Source of the DNA: Algoriphagus sp.
GTDB taxonomy: Bacteria; Bacteroidota; Bacteroidia; Cytophagales; Cyclobacteriaceae
Reading direction: 5' to 3'
Assembly (NCBI GenBank): GCA_018336015.1
Contig: JAGXQZ010000063.1
Span: 1 to 64,000, forward strand
DNA: 64,000 nucleotides
Position numbers and translations under genes: made by a program. Below the pieces are notes generated by a model, which saw only the letters and a program-made list of their open reading frames with translations, had not been told where the DNA came from and did no database searches. Positions 8,829 to 17,103 of the stretch are shown here, in pieces. Position 1 is the stretch's first letter, and each line of letters opens with the position of its first letter.

Positions 8829-9866
8829 TTATCCAAATATGGGTTCGAGCATCACGAAGGTTCCGGTATCTGCATTCATACTCACTTTTGCCCCGACAGG
8901 TACGATAAACTGACGTGGAATGTGTCCGATCATGGCCCCGATGTAGGCCGGAATTCCCAAAGGAAGAACATATTGGTCCATGATCTGATCGATGGTAAAT
9001 GCACCATAGCCACCTCCCGGTTTGCAATCCGAACACTGACCAAAAATGAACCCCTTGATCTTAGACAAAGTACCGTTCAATTGGAGGGTGCTCATCATCC
9101 GATCGATACGGTAAGGATCTTCTCCCACATCTTCAATAAATAAAATAGCGTCTTGAAAATCAGGGTAATAAGGAGTACCTGATAAAGCACTTAACACGGT
9201 TAGATTTCCACCCAAAATCCTACCTGAGGCGGTTCCGCTTTTCAGAGTTTGAATACGGTTTCCTTTGGCTACCAAGTCATCGCCTTTGGTCACTTCATTC
9301 TGGAAAGTCATCAATTTTTTCTCGAAAAACAGTTGCTGAAACTGCTTGACATGGAAGCTATTCCAACTGCCCGAACCGTTGGGACCATGAAAAGTGGTCA
9401 GGCCCGTCTGACTCTGAATGGCGCAGTGCAGAGCCGTAATGTCCGAATAGCCCATCAGGGGCTTTGGGTTTTTGCGGATGGTTTCGTAATCAAGCATCGG
9501 AAGGATTCTCGCTGCACCCGAACCGCCGCGCAGGCAGATGACCGCTTTTACTTCCGGGTCTGCAAACATGGCATTCAGATCACCCGCCCGTTCTTCATCT
9601 GTTCCTGCAAGATGGCCAAACCGATTTTTGAAGTTTTCTCCCACTTTTACCTTAAATCCGAGTGCCTCCATCGCTTCTTTCGCATAGGTAAATTCCATGC
9701 GGTCGGCTGTGGCGGCTGAGGGAGAAATAATTCCTACCGTATCTCCTTTTTGAATGGCCTTGGGAAAAAGAGTGGCAGCAGGAGAATTACTTTTAAAATC
9801 AAAGCCTAGCAAGGATGCCGAAGCGGTGGCAAGGCCGAAAGATTTGAGAAAGGCGCGTTTGTTCAT
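8829..9866 (-). CDS. LD-carboxypeptidase (peptidase S66), exported
   Basis: 345 residues from the ATG at 9866 (MNKRAFLKSFGL), chosen because it begins an export signal; a longer frame starts 66 nt upstream with a sequence that is not signal-like. The S66 catalytic set is present: nucleophile S141 in GYSDITAL, E245 in FIEDVGEDPYRIDRMM, and H315 in MIGHIPRQF. Family role: removal of the terminal D-Ala from tetrapeptides during murein recycling. The signal sequence suggests periplasmic rather than cytoplasmic action here, or a related microcin-immunity-like role. Confidence 0.9.
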   Translation of the reverse strand: MNKRAFLKSFGLATASASLLGFDFKSNSPAATLFPKAIQKGDTVGIISPSAATADRMEFTYAKEAMEALGFKVKVGENFKNRFGHLAGTDEERAGDLNAMFADPEVKAVICLRGGSGAARILPMLDYETIRKNPKPLMGYSDITALHCAIQSQTGLTTFHGPNGSGSWNSFHVKQFQQLFFEKKLMTFQNEVTKGDDLVAKGNRIQTLKSGTASGRILGGNLTVLSALSGTPYYPDFQDAILFIEDVGEDPYRIDRMMSTLQLNGTLSKIKGFIFGQCSDCKPGGGYGAFTIDQIMDQYVLPLGIPAYIGAMIGHIPRQFIVPVGAKVSMNADTGTFVMLEPIFG

Positions 9867-10007
9867 AGAATTCAAATTGGAATTGAAATTACTTTCTTTT
9901 CCAACTAAAAGAAAAACCCTGCCAAAATGCATCGGCTGGTACCTTTAAATTTGAAATAGATCTTGGTAAGAACTGGGATTCTCTAGTTTACTGGGTTTTT
10001 ACTAACC

Positions 10008-10112
10008 ATTAAGGAAATTGAGAGAATTAAGGACTTTAACAAGATGATATTTTTAAAATTTCATTTCTTGGTTCGAAAACCCATCTTAATTGCCTTAATT
10101 CTCTTAATGTTT
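10008..10112. repeat. Inverted pair of period-9 ATTAAGG tracts
   Basis: TTAAGG-like words start at 10009, 10018 and 10027, exactly nine bases apart (units ATTAAGGAA, ATTGAGAGA, ATTAAGGAC). CTTAAT words at 10085, 10094 and 10103 give the same period on the other strand. About 50 bp separate the two tracts. Confidence 0.65.
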
Positions 10113-10147
10113 CAAATTCAAATGGTTATAAATGGAATTGGCGCAAA

Positions 10148-10261
10148 TTAGGCCTTCAATTCCAGCAACATTTTTTCTAGCTGTTCCATGATTGGCTTGA
10201 GGGTTTGATCATATTTTTTGATCCTTCTGCGGATGCTACTATGCATGACCGCAAACATCAT
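10148..10261 (-). CDS. Possible 37-residue peptide or gene remnant
   Basis: ATG to TAA gives MMFAVMHSSIRRRIKKYDQT followed by a charged amphipathic helix ending LLELKA. In-frame codons continue upstream for ten more residues before a stop. A short hydrophobic part followed by a basic patch and helix could be a small membrane-associated peptide or the end of a decayed gene. It lies between two repeat tracts and has no recognisable family, so it may not be expressed. Confidence 0.25.
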   Translation of the reverse strand: MMFAVMHSSIRRRIKKYDQTLKPIMEQLEKMLLELKA

Positions 10262-10299
10262 TACGGTAATCCCAAGATGGGAGCTAAGTCAGTATGGAT

Positions 10300-10379
10300 G
10301 TTGTCAGGTTGTCGAGTTGTCCTGTTGACCCATTCTCGAGTTTTCCGGTTGTCACGTTGTTGCGTTGTCATGTTGTCAA
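10300..10379 (+). repeat. Ten-unit period-8 GTTGTCnn tract
   Basis: Ten consecutive 8-base units start at 10300, 10308, 10316 and so on to 10372. Seven begin GTTGTC or GTTGTT, and three are degenerate. The last two bases of the unit vary freely (AG, GA, CT, AC, GC, AT, AA). Confidence 0.85.
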
Positions 10380-10449
10380 AGGCTCAGTGATTATTTGTAC
10401 GATAGAAAATTTGGCAACCAGATATCTGGACATCATTGTAAAATATAAC

Positions 10450-10481
10450 TCGACAACCCGATAACAAGACAACCTGACAAC
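10450..10481 (-). repeat. Inverted partner of the period-8 GTTGTCnn tract
   Basis: GACAAC or GATAAC words at 10452, 10460, 10468 and 10476 are the reverse complement of the GTTGTCnn unit with the same 8-bp period. This tract lies 70 bp from the main tract, just beyond the stop of the dacB-like gene. Confidence 0.8.
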
Positions 10482-10492
10482 TCAAAAAAACT

Positions 10493-11785
10493 CTAAAACC
10501 CATCCCGGACAATCACCATCACCTTTTCCACTTCTTTTCTCACGGTAGATGCAGGGTAGGGGAAGTTGGTATTCATAAAGGCGAAAGCATAATTTTTTCC
10601 GCTTTTGGTTTTGACTAGACCGACGAGGCTGTAATTGTTACTCATGCTTCCGGTCTTTGCAAAAATGTAGGGTTCTGCAGCTTGAAAGCTGTTTTTCAGC
10701 GTACCTGTTTTTCCGCCAATGGCTAGGTATTCATTCAGCTCAGCTTCTGGTAGCAGGCGGTAGAGCTTCTCAAAAAGCGTCACCATCGATCTCGGAGTAA
10801 ATAGATTGTGCCGGCTGAGTCCGCTGCCGTCTACCCATTTGGGTTGGTCTGGAAGGTCGTTGAGGTAGGTTTTGACCATGTACTCGATGGCCCGCTCAGT
10901 GTCCAAGGTCTGGAAAAGGCGGTCTGAAATCATGAAAAGCAGCTGTTCCGCCAGGAAATTGTCACTTTCCTGCATCATTTCTTTGAGGATCGGAGTGAGG
11001 GCTGAAGCTCTCCAAACAAGATGATCGGAGGGCAAAGGCTCGGGTTTGTAAATCCATCTCTTCCCAGTTTCGGCTTCAGCTAGTTGGACCAAGATCTCTG
11101 GCGTAGTCAAAAACGGGATAAAGCGCTCTCTACCTACATAGGTGGAAGGATTGTAATAGAACCAATTGCTGTGAAAGTCCCGCTCCAGTTCTTTGACAGG
11201 CTTGGTAGATGGGAACACCTGATTTTCGAAAAAGGAAGGACTGACCTGAACACGGCTACCAATCTTTTGAACCTGAACCAAATTCCCATAAATCGGAAGG
11301 GAACTACGCTCGGCGGAATAGTCATAGTAATAATCGTCCCATTGCCAGCCGTAGCCTAAGGAGGGAGAAACCTGATTGGCGTCGGAAAACTGAATGACGG
11401 AGTGATTGCCAAGAACCTTTTGAAAGTCCGGCTGAGCAAATTCTTTATACTTCCACGTAGGATCGCCGGATCCCCAGATTTTCAAGGTGTCTCCTGCAGA
11501 AACATATCGAAGCGTTTGAGTGCTGTCTTGAAGAATCACCAAGGAAGCAAATAGGGTAAACAGTTTGGTGGTCGAGGCAGGAAGAATGCGGATTTGGCTG
11601 TTTTTCTCAAATTCCACATGTTGGGAATCCAAATCATACAGCATAAACCCGGTCAAATGTCCGTTAAAAAAGCTTTCTGGTCCCAAAGCTTTTTCTAAAG
11701 CGAGGTAGTTGTCCTGCTTGATTTGGGCGGAAAGCTGTTGCTGAACCAGCAGGATCAAAAAAAGAAAAAAGCCTCTTTTTATCAT
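10493..11785 (-). CDS. dacB: D-alanyl-D-alanine carboxypeptidase/endopeptidase, PBP4 type (S13)
   Basis: 430 residues from the ATG at 11785, which gives a clean signal peptide (MIKRGFFLFLILL, cut after LSA). An in-frame ATG at 11794 would overlap the upstream gene by 8 nt. The penicillin-binding motifs are SxxK at 71-74 (ASTTK), SDN at 274-276, and KTG at 377-379 in IFAKTGS. Low-molecular-mass class C enzymes trim or open peptidoglycan cross-links in the periplasm. The gene is co-directional and almost contiguous with DUF423 and yggS. Confidence 0.9.
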   Translation of the reverse strand: MIKRGFFLFLILLVQQQLSAQIKQDNYLALEKALGPESFFNGHLTGFMLYDLDSQHVEFEKNSQIRILPASTTKLFTLFASLVILQDSTQTLRYVSAGDTLKIWGSGDPTWKYKEFAQPDFQKVLGNHSVIQFSDANQVSPSLGYGWQWDDYYYDYSAERSSLPIYGNLVQVQKIGSRVQVSPSFFENQVFPSTKPVKELERDFHSNWFYYNPSTYVGRERFIPFLTTPEILVQLAEAETGKRWIYKPEPLPSDHLVWRASALTPILKEMMQESDNFLAEQLLFMISDRLFQTLDTERAIEYMVKTYLNDLPDQPKWVDGSGLSRHNLFTPRSMVTLFEKLYRLLPEAELNEYLAIGGKTGTLKNSFQAAEPYIFAKTGSMSNNYSLVGLVKTKSGKNYAFAFMNTNFPYPASTVRKEVEKVMVIVRDGF

Positions 11786-11786
11786 A

Positions 11787-12167
11787 TCATGCATTTTTCA
11801 AAACAGCATAGGCCAAAGCCAACCAACCCAAAATAAACCCAACTCCTCCGATCGGGGTGATGGCACCAAGCCAGGTGATCCCAGTCAGGGAGAGAATGTA
11901 AAGCGAACCCGAGAAGATCAAAATTCCTAGTAACATACCCCAAGCAGCAAGACTCAATCCTTTCCACTCCGGCTTGATCATCGCCAAAATCCCCAATCCC
12001 AACAAGCCTAAGGTATGGTAAAAATGGTAGCTGACGGCAGTTTCGAAGGTGTCCAACCGTCCGTATTTAATCAAAATCGGTTCTAAGCCATGGGCTCCAA
12101 AAGCGCCAAGACCTACAGCTAAGGCACCGGATATCCCGGCGATAGTGAGTATGTTTTTCCCTGTCAT
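11787..12167 (-). CDS. DUF423 family membrane protein
   Basis: 126 residues, almost wholly hydrophobic, with four predicted membrane segments. The family signature at the N-terminus is clear (GALAVGLGAFGAHGLEP), as is the YHFYHTLGLL segment near residue 47. This is the YgdD/TMEM256-like family, whose biochemical function is not established. Its start overlaps the stop of the yggS homologue by 4 nt (ATGA), so the two are translationally coupled. Confidence 0.9.
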   Translation of the reverse strand: MTGKNILTIAGISGALAVGLGAFGAHGLEPILIKYGRLDTFETAVSYHFYHTLGLLGLGILAMIKPEWKGLSLAAWGMLLGILIFSGSLYILSLTGITWLGAITPIGGVGFILGWLALAYAVLKNA

Positions 12168-12844
12168 CCTTGTGAATAGTTTCTTGCTCCAAATATGGCC
12201 GAACCGATCCGCACCATCGTACTGCCTTCTTCCTGCGCGATCTGATAATCTCCACTCATGCCCATGGAGAGTTCGGTCATTTTCATAAAGTCAGGTAGAT
12301 TGCGGCTTTTCAGTTCATCGAAAAGCTGCTTCAATCCACGGAATTCTTGTCGGATTTGTTCCTGATTTTCGGTGAAGGTTGCCATGCCCATCAATCCTTC
12401 GATTTTCACATGAGTGAGGTCAGAGAACTCCGCCGAAGCCAGCATTTCTTCCAACTCCGCCAGGTCAAAACCGAATTTGCTTTCCTCTATCGCGATGTGC
12501 ATCTGAAGCAACACGGGAATCGCCCGATTGATTTTTTTTCCCACTTTGTCGATTTCCTTTAGCAGTTTGAAGGAGTCCACACCATGAATCAGGTGGACAA
12601 AGGGAGCGATGTATTTGATCTTGTTGCTTTGCAGGTGGCCGATCATGTGCCAGTGGGTATCCGCAGGCATCTCGGGTTGCTTGGCTTGGATTTCCTGCAC
12701 TTTATTCTCTCCAAAGTCACGGATGCCAGCTGCGTATGCTTCGCGAAGGTCTTCCAAGGGCTTGGTTTTGCTTACTGCGATGAGGGTACATGAGGGATTT
12801 GGAAACGATTTAATAACACTATCTAAATTGGACTTAATGCTCAT
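12164..12844 (-). CDS. YggS/PROSC family pyridoxal phosphate homeostasis protein
   Basis: 226 residues with a single alanine-racemase-like barrel. The PLP-binding lysine is K26 in LIAVSKTKP. Other family blocks are FGENKVQE, WHMIGHLQSNK, and the C-terminal LSMGMSGDYQIA and VRIGSAIFG. Family role: holding and delivering PLP rather than catalysing a reaction, with effects on amino acid and vitamin B6 balance. First gene of the yggS-DUF423-dacB run. A TATCTTTG box on the minus strand at 12886-12893 is a candidate -7 element. Confidence 0.93.
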   Translation of the reverse strand: MSIKSNLDSVIKSFPNPSCTLIAVSKTKPLEDLREAYAAGIRDFGENKVQEIQAKQPEMPADTHWHMIGHLQSNKIKYIAPFVHLIHGVDSFKLLKEIDKVGKKINRAIPVLLQMHIAIEESKFGFDLAELEEMLASAEFSDLTHVKIEGLMGMATFTENQEQIRQEFRGLKQLFDELKSRNLPDFMKMTELSMGMSGDYQIAQEEGSTMVRIGSAIFGARNYSQG

Positions 12845-12892
12845 TTGTGCAGTTTCCTTTGAAATTTGTTCAACTATTCGACAATCAAAGAT

Positions 12893-14443
12893 ATGGCAAT
12901 ACTCAGCAAATTGCTGAAAAAAGGCATTAGGCTAAGGGAAAGTTTGGAGCAGGAATTTTCAAATCCCATAGACTTGCAAAAGCAGCAACTCAGGAAATTG
13001 CTCTTAAAAGCTGAGCGAACTGAAATAGGGAAAAAGTACAAGTTTAATGCTGTGTTGAAAGCCTTCAGGGGTAACGCCGATTTGTTTTATGAGGTTTTTA
13101 AAACGCAGATTCCTATCTACGATTACAATTCGATCTATGAAGAGTTTTGGAAAAAGCTTCTAGACGGAAAAAAGAATGTGACTTGGTCTGGGACCGTCCA
13201 ATATTTTGCCATGAGTTCGGGGACATCGGGAGCTTCTTCTAAATACATACCTGTCACCAAATCGATGGTGAAAGCGATCAGGAGAACGGGGGTCAGACAA
13301 ATTTTGAGCCTTTCGAAGTATGACCTGCCTGACTCTCTTTTTACAAAAGGAATTCTGATGCTGGGTGGCAGTACCGATTTAGAGTTCAACGGAACCTATT
13401 TTTCAGGTGACCTGAGTGGAATTACGGCAAGCAAACTTCCCATTTGGTTTCAGCGATTTTATAAGCCTGGAAAAAAGATTTCCAGAAACAAGAATTGGGG
13501 AGAAAAACTGGATCAGATCGTAGTGCATGCCAAAGACTGGGACATCGGGATCATTGTGGGAGTACCCGCATGGCTTCAGATCTTGATCGAGAAAATCATC
13601 GATCGATACAAAGTCGACAACATCCATGACATCTGGCCAAACCTCAAAATTTTTGTTCATGGAGGTGTTGCTTTTGAGCCTTATCGAAAAGGGTTTGAAA
13701 GCCTATTGGGCAAGCCACTGATTTACATTGAAACTTACCTTGCGTCAGAGGGCTTTTTGGCTTATCAAGCTTTACCAAATCGGAAATCCATGCGATTGGT
13801 CTTGAATAATGGTATTTTTTACGAGTTTATCCCCTTTGAAGAGACCAATTTTGATGCGGATGGAAACGTCAAATCCACAGCTCAAACCCTTAAAATCGAC
13901 GATATTGAAGAGGGGACTGATTATGCTATTTTGATTACTACTTGCGCTGGTGCTTGGAGGTATTTGATCGGCGATGTGGTGAAGTTTATCTCCAAGGAAG
14001 ATTCAGAAATCATAATCACCGGTCGGACCAAGCATTTTTTGAGTTTATGCGGTGAACATCTTTCCGTAGATAACATGAACAAGGCAATTGAATTGGTCTC
14101 CGAAGAACTCAATATTCGAGTTCGTGAATTTACTGTCATGGGAATACCTCATCAGAATCTTTTTGGGCATCATTGGTATATAGGTTCGGAAGATCAGGTA
14201 GATGCAAAAAAATTGGCCAAGTCGCTGGACAAGCAGTTGATGAAGCTCAACGATGATTACGCTGTAGAAAGAAAACATGCCTTGAAAAAGATTAAGGTTG
14301 AGGTTTTAGCGCCAACTTTGTTTTACAATTGGATGAAGAAAGAAGGAAAAGAGGGTGGACAACATAAATTTCCGAGAGTTTTGAAAAACGAAAAGGCAAT
14401 ATCTTGGACTGAATTTCTAAAAGAGAGCAGAAAAGATGATTAA
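12893..14443 (+). CDS. GH3 auxin-responsive-promoter-like acyl-adenylate enzyme
   Basis: 516 residues from the ATG at 12893 (MAILSKLLKKGIR); an upstream in-frame start at 12866 lies in the divergent promoter region. The ANL-type phosphate loop is at 108-113 (SSGTSG, then SSKYIPVT), and later GH3 blocks include YLIGDVVKF and ITGRTKHFLSLCGEH. Plant GH3 proteins join amino acids to jasmonate or auxin. The bacterial homologues form acyl-adenylates of unknown acids. The next gene (LysE-like exporter) overlaps by 8 nt, so synthesis and export of an amide product is a possible link. Confidence 0.85.
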   Translation: MAILSKLLKKGIRLRESLEQEFSNPIDLQKQQLRKLLLKAERTEIGKKYKFNAVLKAFRGNADLFYEVFKTQIPIYDYNSIYEEFWKKLLDGKKNVTWSGTVQYFAMSSGTSGASSKYIPVTKSMVKAIRRTGVRQILSLSKYDLPDSLFTKGILMLGGSTDLEFNGTYFSGDLSGITASKLPIWFQRFYKPGKKISRNKNWGEKLDQIVVHAKDWDIGIIVGVPAWLQILIEKIIDRYKVDNIHDIWPNLKIFVHGGVAFEPYRKGFESLLGKPLIYIETYLASEGFLAYQALPNRKSMRLVLNNGIFYEFIPFEETNFDADGNVKSTAQTLKIDDIEEGTDYAILITTCAGAWRYLIGDVVKFISKEDSEIIITGRTKHFLSLCGEHLSVDNMNKAIELVSEELNIRVREFTVMGIPHQNLFGHHWYIGSEDQVDAKKLAKSLDKQLMKLNDDYAVERKHALKKIKVEVLAPTLFYNWMKKEGKEGGQHKFPRVLKNEKAISWTEFLKESRKDD

Positions 14444-15059
14444 TGCCTTTGGAGAAGGTTTGGTGATGGGCCTGCTATTATCCCTGATGGTAGGGCCTGT
14501 TTTTTTTATGCTGATCACGACCAGCATGGAACAAGGATTTCGAATCGCCGCTGTATTGGCCTTGGGGATTTTGGTCAGCGACCTGATTTACGTGTTGATT
14601 ACGTACTTTGGCGTGAGCTTTTTGACCCAATACCCTTTGATAGAAAAGGGCTTGGGTTATGTGGGGGGCTGTATTTTGGTTGGTTTTGGGATCAGTTTTT
14701 GGAGGAAAAAAGTCAGCGATCGGCCTAATTCCGGAGGACTGATTTCAGTAGAAGCCAAGAAGCGAACCGCCTTTGCCAAAGGATTTGGAGTAAATGGGGT
14801 CAATCCTTTTGTGATGTTGTTTTGGATTTCCATTGCCAGCTTGGTGTCTTCCAAAGCCGAATGGGAATCAGGAGATCGATTTTCTTACTATTTCGGACTA
14901 CTCTTGACGGTTTTTGGGATTGACTTGGGTAAGGCCTATTTGGCAGGAAGGCTCGCCCACTACATGACACCAAGGCTGAGAGGATTTTTGAATAAAGGCG
15001 TAGGAATCCTGATCTGCTATTTTGGGGTGAAGATGATTTGGGATACTTTGAAATTATAG
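14436..15059 (+). CDS. LysE/RhtB family translocator
   Basis: 207 residues with about six hydrophobic segments. The LysE fold is recognisable from the N-terminal GLLLSLMVGPVFFMLI and from NGVNPFVMLFW near residue 125. Family members export amino acids or their derivatives across the inner membrane. The start overlaps the GH3-like gene by 8 nt, which indicates coupled translation and a shared pathway. Confidence 0.88.
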   Translation: MINAFGEGLVMGLLLSLMVGPVFFMLITTSMEQGFRIAAVLALGILVSDLIYVLITYFGVSFLTQYPLIEKGLGYVGGCILVGFGISFWRKKVSDRPNSGGLISVEAKKRTAFAKGFGVNGVNPFVMLFWISIASLVSSKAEWESGDRFSYYFGLLLTVFGIDLGKAYLAGRLAHYMTPRLRGFLNKGVGILICYFGVKMIWDTLKL

Positions 15060-15060
15060 G

Positions 15061-15089
15061 GTCCGATGTCAGGTGTCTGATGTCCGATG
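15061..15089 (+). repeat. Period-7 GTCnGAT tract
   Basis: GTC starts at 15061, 15068, 15075 and 15082, giving the units GTCCGAT, GTCAGGT, GTCTGAT and GTCCGAT. The tract begins two bases after the lysE-like stop codon. Confidence 0.75.
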
Positions 15090-15191
15090 AAGCTGTCAGG
15101 CTAAGCACCTGAGAGCCGAGAGTCTCGAAGTCTAAGCACTTGTTCTTTAAAAGAGGGGAGACCGAAGACGGAAGGCTGGAGAAGAAAGCCT

Positions 15192-15226
15192 AAACTTTTC
15201 CAAAGTTCGAAACTTTGGAAAAGTTT
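15192..15226. repeat. REP-like perfect hairpin
   Basis: A 16-bp perfect inverted repeat, AAACTTTTCCAAAGTT and AACTTTGGAAAAGTTT, with loop CGA. Same design as the elements at 2932, 3055 and 17104, but with a different arm sequence. Confidence 0.8.
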
Positions 15227-15281
15227 GAACACCCTTCTTTTCTACAAACAATAATGAGTTATCGAGCTCTATATTAAAATA

Positions 15282-15406
15282 TCGAACGTCGAAAGTTGAA
15301 TATCGAATAGCGAAAAAGGCAACCTCGAACCTATGGAAGTTCAGGATGTGTTATCCAAGCCAAATACAAAATGTCGGATATCGAACGTAGAACAACGAAC
15401 GTCGAA
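15282..15406 (+). repeat. Two period-7 TCGAAnn tracts in direct orientation
   Basis: CGAA or TGAA words start at 15283, 15290, 15297, 15304 and 15311. The same words recur at 15375, 15382, 15389, 15396 and 15403. Both tracts keep an exact 7-bp period and are separated by about 60 bp. Confidence 0.8.
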
Positions 15407-15445
15407 CGATTAAAAACCAATCATAAAATTGTAGGTTTAAGAAAT

Positions 15446-16051
15446 ATGCAAACACCGACTCAACCTGCTCTTATATCAGCACTGATTTTATTTTTCTTTT
15501 TGGTTTCCATTCCATTGATGGCCCAGGAAATTCCCGCTCTGCAAGACTTCAACCAAACAAGGCTCGATTACAACCGAAGTGGAATGCTGATTTTGGGATC
15601 TTGGGCTCTCGGAAATATGGTGTGGGGCGGGATAGGAGCGAACCAAAGTACCGGTGAGGTCAAAGCTTTTCATCAAATGAATATGTATTGGAATGCAGTA
15701 AATCTTGCCATTGCAGGTTTTGGGTACTATCAAGCGACCAAGGAAGTTCCGGGTACTGATTTCTGGGCCACCCTAGAGGCACAGCAAAGCATAGAGAAAA
15801 TCCTTCTGGTCAATTCAGCTCTTGATGTAGCATATATGGCCGGAGGATTTTATTTGAAAGAAAGAGGACTAAGAACGGACAATACCAGATTGGTTGGATT
15901 TGGGAAATCGGTGATTTTGCAGGGGGCTTTTTTGATGGCTTTTGATGCGGTGATGTTCGGGTTTCATCAGACTCATGGAAAAGAAATTCCGGGTTTGATA
16001 CAAAATGTCAGTTTGGGTCTCTCAGGAGTCAATTTTAGATTGAATTTCTAA
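15446..16051 (+). CDS. Small multi-pass membrane protein of unknown function (DUF6992-like)
   Basis: 201 residues from the ATG at 15446 (MQTPTQPALISALILF). The longer frame starting at 15371 is rejected because its first 20 codons are a period-7 repeat. A signal peptide ending LMAQE at about residue 28 is followed by several hydrophobic segments, including GMLILGSWALGNMVWGG and VNLAIAGFGYY. I tentatively place it with DUF6992-type Bacteroidota membrane proteins. No catalytic residues are evident and no function can be assigned. Confidence 0.7.
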   Translation: MQTPTQPALISALILFFFLVSIPLMAQEIPALQDFNQTRLDYNRSGMLILGSWALGNMVWGGIGANQSTGEVKAFHQMNMYWNAVNLAIAGFGYYQATKEVPGTDFWATLEAQQSIEKILLVNSALDVAYMAGGFYLKERGLRTDNTRLVGFGKSVILQGAFLMAFDAVMFGFHQTHGKEIPGLIQNVSLGLSGVNFRLNF

Positions 16052-16123
16052 ATGGCAGGTTGATTTTAAACTAATTATTGAATAAATCGTATTTTTAGTC
16101 AATTGGTAAATAGACCTTGAAAT

Positions 16124-16657
16124 ATGAAGAACTTCTTTCCTTTACTCGCTCTGATTTTTGTTTTAGGTTCCTGCAAGGTTTCCGAAACCGTCACCGTTGA
16201 TTCCATTGCCAATGCAGAAATGCTGAAAGGATATCAAAACTTTAAACTAGTAGAGGAAGATTATGCAGATAAACGGAATGAACGAATCAAGCTTACCTTT
16301 AGGGACAAACTGCTCGAATATGGTTTTGAAGAATCTTCCGAAAATCCTGATTTTTTAATCCAGGGAGTCGTAGTTACCCGCAAATTCATCCAAGAACTTG
16401 GGCAGACTTCCTCTATTCCGGGCCCTTTTTACAGTGCAAATAATTCTAATAATAATAGCGGTGGTGGCACTAGTGGTGGTAGGAGTACCTTCGTAGTGAA
16501 TCGAGGAATGATAGGGAAAGTGATTTTTTTGATTCAGGATGCTAAAACGAATGAAATCGCATGGATGGGTGTCAGCACCGGAGTAATCTATGGAGGTGGT
16601 CTGTTAAATCCAGAGGATTTGGACCTTGCACTGCATGAATTGTTGGCCTCGCTTTAA
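16124..16657 (+). CDS. DUF4136-like lipoprotein
   Basis: 177 residues. A lipoprotein signal leads to Cys17 in FVLGSCKVS. The pattern of a charged strand (KRNERIKLTFRDKLLEYGFEE), a NPDFLI motif, and a C-terminal IGKVIFLIQDAKTNEIAWMG segment fits the DUF4136 outer-membrane lipoprotein family. A low-complexity Asn/Ser/Gly linker sits near residues 105-125. Function unknown. It is likely in the outer membrane, since there is no strong inner-membrane retention signal. Confidence 0.75.
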   Translation: MKNFFPLLALIFVLGSCKVSETVTVDSIANAEMLKGYQNFKLVEEDYADKRNERIKLTFRDKLLEYGFEESSENPDFLIQGVVVTRKFIQELGQTSSIPGPFYSANNSNNNSGGGTSGGRSTFVVNRGMIGKVIFLIQDAKTNEIAWMGVSTGVIYGGGLLNPEDLDLALHELLASL

Positions 16658-16756
16658 GAATAATTTTTTGCTCACCCGTGCGGTCATTATGGACTTAGCG
16701 GAGCTCACTGTAAGGGCAGCCAAAGGTTTGGTATAAATTATTTTTATCTTTGTCCT

Positions 16757-17098
16757 ATGGAAAATTTATCACTTTGTCCCAAATGTAAATCTGAGTACAC
16801 CTATGAGATGGATGGCCAAATGGTCTGTCCTGACTGTGGATTAGAGTGGAACCCCTCTGAAAGTGAAGAAGAAATCGAGACCGGATTGGTCGTGAAAGAT
16901 TCCAATGGGAATATTCTGGCGGATGGAGATTCGGTAGTCACCATCAAAGATCTTCCTGTAAAGGGTGCGCCAAAACCGATCAAAGCTGGCACTAAAGTGA
17001 AAAACATCCGATTGGTGGAAGGAGATCACAATATCGACTGCAAAATCGATGGATTTGGATCGATGGCTTTGAAGTCGGAGTTTGTAAGAAAGGCCTAG
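16757..17098 (+). CDS. yjdM: YjdM/PhnA family zinc-ribbon protein
   Basis: 113 residues. The N-terminal zinc ribbon has Cys7, Cys10, Cys24 and Cys27 (CPKC and CPDC). The C-terminal PhnA domain includes [16 protein letters not shown] and [15 protein letters not shown]. The name comes from its link to alkylphosphonate operons, but the protein is not required for phosphonate breakdown and its role is unclear. TATCTTTG at 16745-16752, four bases before the ATG, resembles a -7 box, so the transcript may be nearly leaderless. A hairpin repeat and a terminator follow. Confidence 0.93.
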   Translation: MENLSLCPKCKSEYTYEMDGQMVCPDCGLEWNPSESEEEIETGLVVKDSNGNILADGDSVVTIKDLPVKGAPKPIKAGTKVKNIRLVEGDHNIDCKIDGFGSMALKSEFVRKA

Positions 17099-17103
17099 GA
17101 AAC

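Larger units (their letters stand above)
9867..10492. other. Long intergenic region with two inverted pairs of short-period repeats
   Basis: 626 bp with no convincing gene. From left to right it holds a period-9 tract (10008-10034) with its inverted partner (10085-10108), a 37-codon frame on the minus strand (10148-10261), an 80-bp period-8 tract (10300-10379), and the inverted period-8 partner (10450-10481). The two flanking genes are both on the minus strand. Confidence 0.7.
15060..15445. other. Intergenic repeat cluster
   Basis: 386 bp without a gene. It contains a period-7 GTCnGAT tract directly after the LysE stop (15061-15089), a perfect 16-bp hairpin (15192-15226), and two period-7 CGAAnnT tracts (15282-15314 and 15374-15406). 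The second of these runs into an apparent frame (MSDIERRTTNVERLK) that should not be taken as the N-terminus of the next protein. Confidence 0.75.

Noticed and set aside
15371-15445. N-terminal extension MSDIERRTTNVERLK of the small membrane protein
   Set aside because: The DNA has an exact 7-bp period, and a signal peptide starts at the ATG at 15446.
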